From Clostridia bacterium (GTDB taxonomy: Bacteria > Bacillota > Clostridia > Oscillospirales > UBA644), in assembly GCA_017621705.1 (NCBI GenBank), contig JAGASR010000028.1:62001-126000 (forward strand): DNA of 64,000 nt, given 5' to 3'. The notes beneath the pieces are model-generated. The model was given only the letters and a program-made list of their open reading frames with translations. It was not told the origin of the DNA and made no database searches. The stretch's first letter is position 1. Each line of letters starts with the position of its first letter. The position numbers and the translations under genes were made by a program. Positions 55,554 to 64,000 of this stretch are shown piece by piece.

Positions 55554-57362
55554 ATGAAAAAGTTTTTTTCACTGTTAATAACAGCGACGATCTTGCTGAC
55601 GATCTGTTCATGTCAAACGCAAGATCCGCTCGAAAATATCAATAATGACATACCGAATAAAAATCAAATAAATTCGGAACAGACCGAAATAGCTAAAAAC
55701 AGTACGGATAAAGAAATGTTTTCAGACAGAGATCTTCGATCGGAATACAGCGACGGAATATTGATAGAATTAAATGGAGATACCGCGATATGCGATTCAG
55801 ATTCCGTCAGGATCGACGATTCGCAAATCGTTATATGTGAGGAAGGAACTTACGTTATAACGGGAACGCTTGACGACGGCATGATAATCGTAAACGCAAA
55901 AGATACGGAAAAGATTCAGATCGTTCTGGACGGATCATCCGTGACGAGCAAAACTTCTGCGTCGTTATATATTCTTGAAGCGGACAAAGTTTTTGTAACA
56001 CTTGCAGCCGGCACGGAAAATTTTCTCTCCAACGGCGGAGAGTTTATTGCGATAGATGAAAACAATATTGATGCGGTGGTATTTTCGAAACAGGATCTCA
56101 CTTTTAACGGCACGGGAACTTTAAGCGTTTCCTCGCCTGCAGGGCACGGTATTGTTTCGAAAGACGATCTTGTTTTTACGGGCGGTACGTTCAACGTCAC
56201 GGCATCAGCCCACGGTATCGATGCAAACGACAGCATCAGAGCGACAAATTCGCTTTTTAATATAACAAGCGGAAAAGACGGATTTCATTCGGAAAACAAT
56301 GAGGACGAGACGCTCGGTTTTGTTTATATCAAAGACGGAAACTTTAATATAACTGCAGACGGAGACGGAATAAGCGCAGAAGTGTATATGCAGATCGTTG
56401 ACGGGAATTTCAACATCGTTTCTGGCGGCGGAAGCGTAAACGGTGAAGAACATTCATCGGGAATGTTCGGCGGTTTCGGTGGTCCGATGGGTGGAAGAAG
56501 TCAGCAAAGCAGTTCTGAAAGCGAAACGGAAACCGTAAGCACAAAAGCGTTAAAAGCAAGAGGTACACTTACGATCGAAAACGGTACTTTTACTTTGAAC
56601 TCCGCGGACGATGCGGTTCATTCGAACACCTCAATAACCGTAAACGACGGATCATACATTATTTCGACGGGTGACGATGCTTTCCATGCAGACGAAACGT
56701 TGACAGTCAAAAACGGCAAAATAACAGTTACTGAAAGTTATGAGGGGCTCGAGGGGCTTGATATTGAAGTTTCGGGTGGAAAGATAAATATAGTTTCAAG
56801 TGACGACGGGCTGAATGCCGCAGGCGGTACGGACTCAAGTGGTTTTGGCGGACAGTTCGGCGGTGATATGTTCGGAGGCGGACGAGGTCCGGGTGGTGGC
56901 GGTCGCGGCGGTCCGGGCGGAATGGGTGGATCGTCAGACGGAAGCATCGTTATTTCGGGCGGAGAGCTTTATATAAACGCTTCGGGAGACGGAATAGATG
57001 CGAACGGAACACTTGAAATTACGGGAGGATACACGGTCGTTTGCGGTCCCACGATGGGAGACACTGCAACTCTAGACTACGATATAAGCGCAATAATTTC
57101 GGGCGGTACTTTTATCGGTACGGGTGCTTCGAATATGGCGCAGACATTCAGCAGATCGGAACAGGGAGTTATTGCGGTGAGTGTCGGCAGTCAAAAAGCG
57201 GAAACACAGATAAAACTTGAAGATATGTCAGGCAATGTTATTATAGATTACTCCCCTGCCCTTTCTTTCCAGGTCGTTATTTTGAGTTCTCCCGATATTG
57301 TTTCGGGACAGACTTATAAAATCACAGTCGGAGAAAATTCGGCTGAATTTGAAGCAAATTGA
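55554..57362 (+). CDS. Cthe_2159-type carbohydrate-binding lipoprotein
   Basis: 602 residues. Lipoprotein signal with CSC (Cys18 or Cys20), a short linker, then a long right-handed beta-helix of repeated turns such as SPAGHGIVSKDDLVFTGGTFNV, SAHGIDANDSIRATN and ADGDGISAEVYMQIVDGNFNI. This is the pattern of the Cthe_2159 family (carbohydrate-binding, polygalacturonate in the type case). A Gly-rich insertion of about 35 residues (near 435-462, GGGRGPGGGGRGGPGGMGG) and a Ser/Glu run break two turns. GAGG precedes the ATG. It may bind pectin at the surface; the beta-helix may also simply be structural. Confidence 0.85.
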   Translation: MKKFFSLLITATILLTICSCQTQDPLENINNDIPNKNQINSEQTEIAKNSTDKEMFSDRDLRSEYSDGILIELNGDTAICDSDSVRIDDSQIVICEEGTYVITGTLDDGMIIVNAKDTEKIQIVLDGSSVTSKTSASLYILEADKVFVTLAAGTENFLSNGGEFIAIDENNIDAVVFSKQDLTFNGTGTLSVSSPAGHGIVSKDDLVFTGGTFNVTASAHGIDANDSIRATNSLFNITSGKDGFHSENNEDETLGFVYIKDGNFNITADGDGISAEVYMQIVDGNFNIVSGGGSVNGEEHSSGMFGGFGGPMGGRSQQSSSESETETVSTKALKARGTLTIENGTFTLNSADDAVHSNTSITVNDGSYIISTGDDAFHADETLTVKNGKITVTESYEGLEGLDIEVSGGKINIVSSDDGLNAAGGTDSSGFGGQFGGDMFGGGRGPGGGGRGGPGGMGGSSDGSIVISGGELYINASGDGIDANGTLEITGGYTVVCGPTMGDTATLDYDISAIISGGTFIGTGASNMAQTFSRSEQGVIAVSVGSQKAETQIKLEDMSGNVIIDYSPALSFQVVILSSPDIVSGQTYKITVGENSAEFEAN

Positions 57363-57380
57363 TTTAATAGGATTAACTAC

Positions 57381-57413
57381 AAAACGGTCAGCCGAAATTC
57401 GACTGACCGTTTT
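57381..57413. terminator. Shared terminator between convergent genes
   Basis: AAAACGGTCAG / CTGACCGTTTT inverted arms, with a second short pair (CGAA/TTCG) in the loop. It serves the gene ending at 57362 and the permease ending at 57427. Confidence 0.85.
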
Positions 57414-57426
57414 GTGTTATATTAAA

Positions 57427-59892
57427 TTAACCGCGTTTGATATCTCGTGCAGAGCCTCTGAAGGATTTATTTATCGCGATAAACGAGAATAAGAGCGAGA
57501 CGAGAAGGATCAAGCTGTATGAAAAAGTAAGAACAGGGAGATTAATCGTATAAGCGGAGAACAGCGACACATTTTTAAGAAGAGTTTTTGCTATTATATA
57601 CATTGCGGTGTTTCCGATAATAAACGCTCCGGTTGAAAGCGAAAGGAATTCTGCCTGAGCATCGAGCATTATAATATGTTTGGAATATCCGAGGAATTTT
57701 TTGATATTGATGATATATCTTATTTTATCGATAAAATAAATACAGAAGACAGATCCTGTAAGGAAAATAAGAATGATGAAAGCATCGACGACTTTTTTGG
57801 AAATTCCAAGGTCGATCCTTGCCCTGTATTCATTCTTCTGATAAGCAAATCTTCCCTCAAACTGCTCTTCGAAAAATTCTCCGATGACGGGTTTATCTTC
57901 GGGATCTTTGGTCTCAATATAGATATTACCGTATGTCATAGGATAATAACTAAATGCAGACGGAAGAGTAAGGAAAACCCAGTCGTCAAGACTTGTTTCG
58001 TGCCCCTCTCTGCCGACGACTCCAATAACTTCGAAGGTCTGATTTTCGTATGTGAAAGTGCGTTTTCCGTCTTTTTCTACAACGAAATCTTTAAGGACAT
58101 TTTTACCGACGACCGCGTATCTTACCGCTTTAGTCATTTCCTCTTCGGTAAAGAAGCGGCCCTCCGTGACGTTGGGCGTTTCCATTTCGTCTTGACGATA
58201 CCAACCTCTTATACGAGGTCCCTCTTCCGTGTCATACTTGGAACGAACCAGAATATCGAAAGAATAAGATTCGACTTGATCTGTTTCGTATTCAACGGAA
58301 AAAGTGGAATCTTTGCCGTGCGAAATGTTGAAATAATACAGCAGTCCCGTTCCGCCCCAGAAGTTATTCTGATAACGGTCGATATGCTCCAACTGCCAGT
58401 TATAACTGACAAGAAAAGTTATACAGATGCTTGAAAGCATGAACATAATAAAAGTTATTGCTTTATATAGGGTCAAATGTCCGCTCTTTTTGACTTCGGA
58501 ACCTCTGATAAGCTCGGAAACACTGTAGTTTCTGACTTTGAAATACACAAAGATAAAAGATAAAACGCACGCGAGAATCAAAAATGAGACAGCCGCAAAT
58601 ACACTTTTTTCAAGCATTAACGGAGTTGCGGGAAGATGTTTCAAACCACTGTGAAGTATTTCTCCGTATTTTATCGTGAAACCGACAGCAAGACCGACTG
58701 CACTGTATAAAAACGTTTCAAAAACAGAATACATCAATACCTGCATTTTCGTAGCACCGATAAGGTGATGGATCGCATAGGCTTTCATATTATTTGAGGC
58801 GTTGTTAACAGCAGAAAAAGATGTGCCCATAAGAGTGAAAACGAGCATTATTCCTACGAGAACTGCGAGGACTGTATCTTTTTCTCTGACCTCATCGAGA
58901 GTCTGATAAGTTGATGCAGGTCTGCCTCCAACCTTAAGACAATCGGAAGTATTCGTTTCTTCGAAGACACCGTTCATAAATTCCATGAATTCATTTTCGG
59001 TTCCGATCTCCGTCAAAAGATATCTTGAGATAAATGCTCCGTTTGTTCCGAGGTTCTGAAGATAATATCTCATGATCGGTTTGGGATTTGAGCCGAGATA
59101 TTCGTGATATTCTTCGTAAACCGCAGCCCATTCTTCTATGGTTTTATCAACCTGAGGCAAAAGGATAGCGGAATCAAACGACCATGTTGCGTTTCCCGGT
59201 TCAATAAAAAACTGACCTTCTGTAATAAAACCTATTACTTCATATGTTGTCATCTTATCCCCTGCAAACATTGTTCCCTCAAATGTATCACCGATTGAGA
59301 AATATTTTTTATAATCATATCCGAGGATCGCAGGAACATGTTTTGGGTCGAAATTCTTATATTCATCATCGGTAAAAAATCTGCCGTGAGAAAGAATGAC
59401 ACCGAAAATATCAAAGAAATTACGGTCAACCGAAAATGTTTTCACCTCATAAACAGTACGATCAGGGACTTCAACCGGAACATAAAACGAATACCAGGAA
59501 GTATTATCTTCGGTTTTGGGTATTCCCGGCAATTCATCGGGCAAGGTAAGGATATTCCGTGAGCATACAGCCGTAAGGATATTTTCATTTGCCATTATTT
59601 TATCATAAACAGGTTTAAAATCCGAAAAACCCGTATCATCGGGAGATTTATAGGCGCCTGCGGTTGCCCTATAGATAAACTCTGCGGAGCTATCCTTATA
59701 AGTGACATAATACATACTGTATTTCGACATTGTGCTGTGAAGAGATTTATCGTTAATTTCCGACTGACTCTGCGTAAACAGAATATCGAAAATCGCGTAA
59801 GAAAACAGGATCATCTGTAAGATCAGAAAAACAGCAACGATCGGCGACCTTTTGATATTAGACCATAAATTTAAAAGGAACAATTTGACCAT
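57427..59892 (-). CDS. FtsX/MacB-type ABC transporter permease, no partner ATPase
   Basis: 821 residues. One N-terminal helix (about 15-35), a large MacB-like outside domain (about 40-340), three helices (about 347-465), a second outside domain (about 520-690) and three more helices to the end. This is the eight-helix double FtsX plan used for lipoprotein, peptide or drug export. TLMGTSFSAVNNASNNMKAYAIHHLIGATKMQVLM is the FtsX coupling part. GAGGTG stands 7 bases before the ATG. No ATPase or membrane fusion gene adjoins it, so the partner must lie elsewhere. Confidence 0.85.
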   Translation of the reverse strand: MVKLFLLNLWSNIKRSPIVAVFLILQMILFSYAIFDILFTQSQSEINDKSLHSTMSKYSMYYVTYKDSSAEFIYRATAGAYKSPDDTGFSDFKPVYDKIMANENILTAVCSRNILTLPDELPGIPKTEDNTSWYSFYVPVEVPDRTVYEVKTFSVDRNFFDIFGVILSHGRFFTDDEYKNFDPKHVPAILGYDYKKYFSIGDTFEGTMFAGDKMTTYEVIGFITEGQFFIEPGNATWSFDSAILLPQVDKTIEEWAAVYEEYHEYLGSNPKPIMRYYLQNLGTNGAFISRYLLTEIGTENEFMEFMNGVFEETNTSDCLKVGGRPASTYQTLDEVREKDTVLAVLVGIMLVFTLMGTSFSAVNNASNNMKAYAIHHLIGATKMQVLMYSVFETFLYSAVGLAVGFTIKYGEILHSGLKHLPATPLMLEKSVFAAVSFLILACVLSFIFVYFKVRNYSVSELIRGSEVKKSGHLTLYKAITFIMFMLSSICITFLVSYNWQLEHIDRYQNNFWGGTGLLYYFNISHGKDSTFSVEYETDQVESYSFDILVRSKYDTEEGPRIRGWYRQDEMETPNVTEGRFFTEEEMTKAVRYAVVGKNVLKDFVVEKDGKRTFTYENQTFEVIGVVGREGHETSLDDWVFLTLPSAFSYYPMTYGNIYIETKDPEDKPVIGEFFEEQFEGRFAYQKNEYRARIDLGISKKVVDAFIILIFLTGSVFCIYFIDKIRYIINIKKFLGYSKHIIMLDAQAEFLSLSTGAFIIGNTAMYIIAKTLLKNVSLFSAYTINLPVLTFSYSLILLVSLLFSFIAINKSFRGSARDIKRG

Positions 59893-59932
59893 AGCGGCAC
59901 CTCATTTCAAGCATATTTCTTTATCTGAATTT

Positions 59933-59962
59933 ATTATAGCATGAAAAATTTGAGGTTGTCAA
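59933..59962 (-). promoter_or_regulatory. Promoter of the FtsX-type permease
   Basis: Minus-strand TTGACA (59962-59957), 18-base spacer, TATAAT (59938-59933). Confidence 0.82.
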
Positions 59963-60047
59963 TATGTTTGACACCCCTGAAAAAAATAAATGTCACAAGC
60001 GTAGCGTTTTTTGGCACATTCGTTGAGCGAAGCAGAAAATAAGAGAA

Positions 60048-60073
60048 AAGAACCGCTCAAAAGAGCGGTTCTT
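60048..60073 (-). terminator. Terminator after ddh
   Basis: AAGAACCGCTC / GAGCGGTTCTT stem with AAAA/TTTT loop, followed on the minus strand by TTCTC and further T's. Confidence 0.88.
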
Positions 60074-60091
60074 AATGTTATAAAAATGAAA

Positions 60092-61078
60092 TTAAAGAAG
60101 ATTTTTTACGATCTCGGATGCGGGTTTTGCGCTGAGATAAATCGGGGGAATATCGAAAACGGTCTTGCAACCGAAGTTACCCTCGGACTGAAGTCTGTTA
60201 ACGGCACGCGCGAAAGCGACAATGACGGACGATGTAAATTCGGGGTTGGAATCGAGCTTGAGGCTGTATTCAATAACGTGATTATGCTCTTTATTTGCGC
60301 CCGTTTTACCTGTACGGATAACAAAGCCGCCGTGAGGAATACCGCTGTGGTCACGTTTGAGTTCTTCGGCGGTGATAAAATGAACGGTGGTATCGTAATC
60401 TGCGAAATAGTTGGGCATGGTCTTGATCTCGTTTTCGATGCGATCAAGATCTGCGCCCTCTTCTGCGACAACGAAGCACTCACGGGTATGTTTCTGACGG
60501 GTGGTAAGAGTCGGAGCAGCGCCGCTTCTGACGGCTTCGAGAGCGGAGTCTACGGGGATAGTATACTGCTTGGCATCGGCAACACCGTCAATTCTGCGGA
60601 TAGCATCGGAGTGTCCCTGGCTTACGCCTTTGCCCCAGAAAGTGTAATCTTCGCCTTCGGGGAGAACTGCGCTTGCATAAAAACGATTAAGAGAGAACAT
60701 ACCGGGATCCCAGCCGACAGAGATCATTGCGGCATGACCGCCCTGCTTTGCAGCTTCATCAACTTTTGCAAGATGTGCTGGTATATTCGCGTGAGTATCG
60801 AAACTATCTACTACAGGGAAAAGTTTTGCGAGCGCGGGAGTCTGTTCGGGCAGGTCGGTGGCACTTCCTCCGCAAAGGATCATTACATCTATCTTACCGA
60901 CATATTGCTCGACATCGCTTGCGAGTACGACGGGAACGTTGGGAGTTGCGATTTTAACTTTTGAAGGATCACGGCGAGTAAAGACTGCGGCGAGAGTCAT
61001 ATCGGGGTTCTGACGGATAGCATTTTCGATGCCCTTGCCGAGATTACCGTAGCCGTAAATACCAATTCTGATGCTCAT
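60092..61078 (-). CDS. ddh: meso-Diaminopimelate D-dehydrogenase
   Basis: Start at 61078 (MSIRIGIYGYGNLGKG) has GCAGG 9 bases upstream; an upstream ATG at 61162 is not needed. 328 residues, the usual length. NADP fold GIYGYGNLGKGIENAI, then VILCGGSATDLPEQTP, VDSFDTHANIPAHLAKVDEAAKQGG and ISVGWDPGMFSLNRFYA, and QGHSDAIRRIDGVADA, all standard for Ddh. It makes meso-diaminopimelate from tetrahydrodipicolinate, NADPH and ammonia for lysine and peptidoglycan. This points to the short (dehydrogenase) lysine route. Confidence 0.97.
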   Translation of the reverse strand: MSIRIGIYGYGNLGKGIENAIRQNPDMTLAAVFTRRDPSKVKIATPNVPVVLASDVEQYVGKIDVMILCGGSATDLPEQTPALAKLFPVVDSFDTHANIPAHLAKVDEAAKQGGHAAMISVGWDPGMFSLNRFYASAVLPEGEDYTFWGKGVSQGHSDAIRRIDGVADAKQYTIPVDSALEAVRSGAAPTLTTRQKHTRECFVVAEEGADLDRIENEIKTMPNYFADYDTTVHFITAEELKRDHSGIPHGGFVIRTGKTGANKEHNHVIEYSLKLDSNPEFTSSVIVAFARAVNRLQSEGNFGCKTVFDIPPIYLSAKPASEIVKNLL

Positions 61079-61198
61079 AAAAAGACCTGCTTTCTTATAT
61101 AAAACTGAAAAATATCGATTAAAATACTTTATGAGTATAGCACAAAACGGCTGAAATTTCAATAGGCTAAAGTATTTTATTATAAAAATTTAACATTA

Positions 61199-61708
61199 TC
61201 AAAGCGATATATCGGATGTTCCGTATTTTTTGAAAATGCACGAAAAATCACCTTTATAATAAAAGATCGCTCCGTCACTGACTTCTCCGCATTTAACGAG
61301 TCCGAGATGCTCCAATATTTGCTGAGACCTTAAATTTTCTTTATTTGAATAAGCCTCGACAGAAATCAGGTCTGATGGCAAGCACAAAACGAGCCATTCG
61401 TAAAACAAACGAAAAATACCCGACCCCTGAAACTCTTTCTTTATCTGAATTTCCTCCATCACAAGCGAACCGTTATTGATATAATACTGAAAATAGCCGA
61501 CGATTTCTTCATTACAGAACATCAATACGATACAACGAGGTTCTTTTTGCATAGCAGGAAACACCTCGGAATACCATTCACTAAATTCATCCTCATAACT
61601 TTTTTCAGTCGAAATAACATAAGACATATTTAGGTACAGAATATGAAACAACTCGGGAAGAATTTGTTCAAGAGCAGATTTATCAAGATATTCAAAACGA
61701 AAGGTCAT
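61199..61708 (-). CDS. GNAT family N-acetyltransferase
   Basis: 169 residues. RFEYLDKSALEQILPELFHIL at the start, then CIVLMFCNEEIVGYFQYYI, VMEEIQIKKEFQGSGIFRLFYEWL (acetyl-CoA loop QGSGIF) and ENLRSQQILEHLGLVKCG near the end: the GNAT fold. The usual Q/R-x-x-G-x-G/A reads FQGSGI. AGGG lies before the ATG and within the end of the deacetylase gene, 4 bases away. Substrate unknown. Confidence 0.88.
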   Translation of the reverse strand: MTFRFEYLDKSALEQILPELFHILYLNMSYVISTEKSYEDEFSEWYSEVFPAMQKEPRCIVLMFCNEEIVGYFQYYINNGSLVMEEIQIKKEFQGSGIFRLFYEWLVLCLPSDLISVEAYSNKENLRSQQILEHLGLVKCGEVSDGAIFYYKGDFSCIFKKYGTSDISL

Positions 61709-61712
61709 TTCC

Positions 61713-62414
61713 CTACCCTAAAACTTCGAAATTTGTACCATAAAAAATATCATCCCTACCGCTCATCATTGCGCAGAATTCTTCGAATTTCTCCCAACGT
61801 TCGGGATAGATATCGAATTCATAAGCGTGCCCCCAGATATAGAAAATCTGCGGAGTATCGGCTTTTAGCTCGAGGAATTTCTGTCCCATAGAAAAGAGTT
61901 TATCCCAGTCCTCATGGTGATAAAGCGTTCCTTTATACTGATAATTATCGGAATAGGGAGAAAAGCTGTAAGTCACATCGACGGTTCTAGCATATCTGAT
62001 CGGCGTATTTTCTTTAATAATACGCGCGACACGGTCATCGCAGTTAACACCTCCGCAGGGATAAGCCATGCCCTTAACTTCATAACGGACGAGTTCCGAG
62101 AGATTGAGCCTATCCTGCTCGACCTGACGGAACACTTCGTTATCGTCCGATATGTTCGTCAGATTTGGATGTGTAAGAGTATGTACGGCAACCTCATGAC
62201 CGTCATAGATATATTTTATATCTTCGGGTTTATTTTTAATATGAGTTATTCTGACATCATTACGGATAAGCTCACCGTCAAGACCGAGAAGTTCGGAATT
62301 GAGATTGAAAGTTGCTTTGAGACCGTATTTATTAAAGATCTCTATGAGCCTTTTATCCTGAGTGACGCCATCGTCATAGCTGAAAGTCAAAGCTTTATTT
62401 TTACCGTTAAACAT
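61713..62414 (-). CDS. Polysaccharide deacetylase (NodB fold)
   Basis: 233 residues without signal. LTFSYDDGVTQDKRLIEIFNKYGLKATFNLNS supplies the first NodB motif (with the DD metal and base pair) and HEVAVHTLTHPNLTNI the second (HxxxH); the later motifs are present (GMAYPCGG, IFYIWGHAYEFD). Such enzymes remove acetyl groups from amino-sugar polymers or xylan. AAGGAG precedes the ATG. It lies 4 bases from the GNAT gene and 50 from the DUF3737 gene, so the three plus the GH78-like gene probably form one unit. Confidence 0.92.
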   Translation of the reverse strand: MFNGKNKALTFSYDDGVTQDKRLIEIFNKYGLKATFNLNSELLGLDGELIRNDVRITHIKNKPEDIKYIYDGHEVAVHTLTHPNLTNISDDNEVFRQVEQDRLNLSELVRYEVKGMAYPCGGVNCDDRVARIIKENTPIRYARTVDVTYSFSPYSDNYQYKGTLYHHEDWDKLFSMGQKFLELKADTPQIFYIWGHAYEFDIYPERWEKFEEFCAMMSGRDDIFYGTNFEVLG

Positions 62415-62467
62415 AATAATCTCCTTTTTAATACCATTATTGCCCGCTGCATTTCACGAGATCTCCC

Positions 62468-63304
62468 CTATTTCAAAATTTCAATAATGCAAGCCGAATT
62501 CGGATCATCTCTTATAATTTCTTCGACGGAAGGAACTGTAATAATACCCGAAGTAGGATTTTTGATGCTTATTATCGAAGAAATGAGCGTTGCATCGACA
62601 TCGGATTTTTCGAAGCTCAGATCTGCATCTTCCATTTTGCAATCAATGAGTTTTAAACCTTTGCAGTAACAAAGCGGCTGTGTTCCGATTATGGTGCAAT
62701 GATCAAACGTTATATTTTCGGCATACCATGCAAGATATTCGCCTTTAATGATACTGTTTTTAACAACAACGTTTTTCGCATGCCAGAAAGCATCCTTTGT
62801 GTTAAAAACGCAGTTTTCAAAGACGGAATCTGTTATATACTGAAAAGAATATTTACCCGAAAGCTCGACATTTTTTAAATTAAGCTTTTCGGAGCGAAGC
62901 ATAAAATATTCGCTTTCGGCTTTGCAGTTTTCCATACGGATATCCGAAACAAACCAGCCGAACTCGGGAGATACGATACTTGTATCGGTTATATCGATAT
63001 CAGAACATTCGCGTAGAGCTTTTATACCGTGAAGCTTGGAATTTTTTACGGTGATATTTTTCGAATACCACAGAGCCGCACGGCAGTTTCCCGTAAACTC
63101 CGTGCTGTTGATATTTAAACCGTCATCATGCCAGAACGGATAACGTAGATCCCAGTAACAGTCGTTGACCGTTATATTTTTACATTCCTTAAATGCGCTT
63201 TCGCCGTCGGCAGCGCCCTGAAAAGTGCAGTTATTTATTTCGACATAAGATGTGCCGTAAAAAGCACGTTCTTCATCAAAAATCTGATTTTCTACTGTTT
63301 TCAT
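62468..63304 (-). CDS. DUF3737 family beta-helix protein
   Basis: Start at 63304 (MKTVENQIFDEERAFYG) has AAGGAT 8 bases upstream; the open frame further up overlaps the next gene. 278 residues. Repeats of about 20 residues, such as WYSKNITVKNSKLHGIKAL, build a right-handed parallel beta-helix of the DUF3737 type. No signal peptide. The family is widespread in gut Firmicutes and has no known reaction. By its neighbours it may handle glycans inside the cell. Confidence 0.88.
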   Translation of the reverse strand: MKTVENQIFDEERAFYGTSYVEINNCTFQGAADGESAFKECKNITVNDCYWDLRYPFWHDDGLNINSTEFTGNCRAALWYSKNITVKNSKLHGIKALRECSDIDITDTSIVSPEFGWFVSDIRMENCKAESEYFMLRSEKLNLKNVELSGKYSFQYITDSVFENCVFNTKDAFWHAKNVVVKNSIIKGEYLAWYAENITFDHCTIIGTQPLCYCKGLKLIDCKMEDADLSFEKSDVDATLISSIISIKNPTSGIITVPSVEEIIRDDPNSACIIEILK

Positions 63305-63315
63305 TTTTATTATCC

Positions 63316-64000
63316 TTATTTTCCGAGACCGTATTTTCGTATAAAATATGCAGGAGTGCAGCTCCATGCATGGCACATGCTGTTTATTTTTCTGTCTCCA
63401 TACGGAGAGAAATCGGGAACCCCGGGAACATATATCTCAAAAAATGTATCGGCTCCAATATCGACCATACCGCCCCAGATATTACGGATATATTGTTCTG
63501 CCTCATCTATAAGACCGAGCTTAATGAGCGCATCTACGGTATAATGATGCATATAGGGAGTTTTCGGTTTTACGGAATCCTCACTGTTCAGTGCAGATAA
63601 AAGAATTTCTTTTGCTTTTTCGTCTGTTACAACGCCGCCGAGAACCATCCAGACCGCAGAGTGAACGCTGTATTGTCTGTCATCAATATCGTTAATAAAC
63701 GCATTCTTTTCTTTATCGAAGAGAAGATTGACAGCATTTTTTCTGTCATTCGAAAGTATATTACGGTAAGCGGACACCTCTTCATATCCGAGTTTTTCAA
63801 GAGTTTCGCACCAGAGATCGAGGGTATAAAGATAGACGCCCTCGTATGCTGTACGTTTTCGAAGATCGGGGCACCAGTCGATAAACGCATCGCCGTCGAC
63901 AAGACCGTTTTTATCTTTATTATTTTCAGCAGAATCTATTGCGGATTTCGCAACGGAATAAAGATCTCGGAAAGTTTCTTCGTCACCCGTATGATTATAA
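63316..64000 (-). CDS. GH78-like alpha-L-rhamnosidase, 5' partial
   Basis: The frame is open from the stop at 63316 to the window edge, so the N-terminus is beyond 64000. About 228 residues are visible. The (alpha/alpha)6-barrel end of bacterial alpha-L-rhamnosidases is seen: GLVDGDAFIDWCPDL, YMHHYTVDALIKLGL, GADTFFEIYVPG and INSMCHAWSCTPAYFIRKYGLG. The Glu and His at the end are the conserved barrel residues. It lies 11 bases before the DUF3737 gene. Other six-hairpin hydrolases cannot be excluded without the rest. Confidence 0.82.
   Translation of the reverse strand, partial: YNHTGDEETFRDLYSVAKSAIDSAENNKDKNGLVDGDAFIDWCPDLRKRTAYEGVYLYTLDLWCETLEKLGYEEVSAYRNILSNDRKNAVNLLFDKEKNAFINDIDDRQYSVHSAVWMVLGGVVTDEKAKEILLSALNSEDSVKPKTPYMHHYTVDALIKLGLIDEAEQYIRNIWGGMVDIGADTFFEIYVPGVPDFSPYGDRKINSMCHAWSCTPAYFIRKYGLGK

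Noticed and set aside
59990-60047. AGCGTAGCG and GAGCGAAGC stretch before the ddh terminator, as an insertion-element remnant
   Set aside because: Too short, without inverted ends or target repeats, and seen only once here.
60011-60964. 317-codon frame antisense to ddh
   Set aside because: The ddh reading is complete and of family length; the reverse frame has no start signal.
1-64000. tRNA, rRNA, insertion sequence and prophage genes
   Set aside because: No transposase, integrase or phage protein, no rRNA stretch and no tRNA T-arm or clover-leaf pattern was found by eye; weak elements could still be missed without a covariance search.

Overview
The window is a chromosomal segment of a spore-forming Clostridia member (Bacillota), most likely a gut or rumen anaerobe. 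Evidence for this is an uninterrupted sigK with a hydrophobic pro-sequence, the yabP-yabQ-divIC-yabR sporulation/division cluster, textbook TTGACA-N17-TATAAT promoters, AGGAGG ribosome sites, and many plant or host glycan hydrolases (GH127, GH35, GH29, GH78-like). No rRNA, tRNA, insertion sequence, prophage or CRISPR array was seen. Most genes are ordinary household genes in short operons closed by clear intrinsic terminators.

Layout. 1-1511: 3' part of a GH127 beta-L-arabinofuranosidase. 1590-10727 (minus): the most unusual locus, a BlaI repressor with an operator inside its own promoter, a 1710-residue BlaR1/M56 membrane protease with a giant duplicated extracytoplasmic region, and two lipoproteins carrying three copies of one RCC1-like domain. 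10895-13638: lipoprotein solute-binding protein, DUF4364 protein, uridine phosphorylase. 13625-14411 (minus): thiamine transporter thiT behind a TPP riboswitch with a terminator; its 5' end looks frameshifted. 14448-18845: zinc-ribbon membrane protein, sigK, Gfo/Idh oxidoreductase, a membrane protein and mreB. 18871-24839: dacA, a YerC-type TrpR-like regulator, rseP, ispG, pyrD and birA. 24886-25998: a P-loop kinase/GNAT fusion. 26161-33653 (minus): a tight six-gene unit (GH35, small lipoprotein, FemAB-like, DUF368 polyprenyl-phosphate transporter, ABC-F ATPase, hemW). 33743-36817: iron uptake feoA-feoB and a small Cys-rich FeoB-associated protein, with iron-box-like palindromes. 36874-41296 (minus): an orphan corrinoid protein, a zinc-ribbon beta-propeller and two tandem paralogous lipoproteins. 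41300-47405: MaoC hydratase, a small membrane protein, an alanine/sodium symporter, then the yabR-divIC-yabQ-yabP-rqcP-HU-flippase cluster. 47497-47644: a probable small RNA with its own promoter and terminator. 47778-53488: DUF1015 protein, mscL, GH29 fucosidase, an AraC/Gfo-Idh divergent pair with back-to-back promoters, and an XRE membrane regulator. 53608-64000: Na/Pi cotransporter, a Cthe_2159-type carbohydrate-binding lipoprotein, an orphan FtsX-type permease, diaminopimelate dehydrogenase, then a minus-strand group of acetyltransferase, polysaccharide deacetylase, DUF3737 beta-helix protein and a GH78-like enzyme running off the end.

Common themes are cell-envelope building (mreB, dacA, femAB-like, DUF368, lipid flippase, ddh), sporulation control (sigK, yabP, yabQ), isoprenoid, pyrimidine, biotin and thiamine metabolism, and scavenging of plant or mucin sugars. 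All statements come from reading the sequence; no database search or structure prediction was run.
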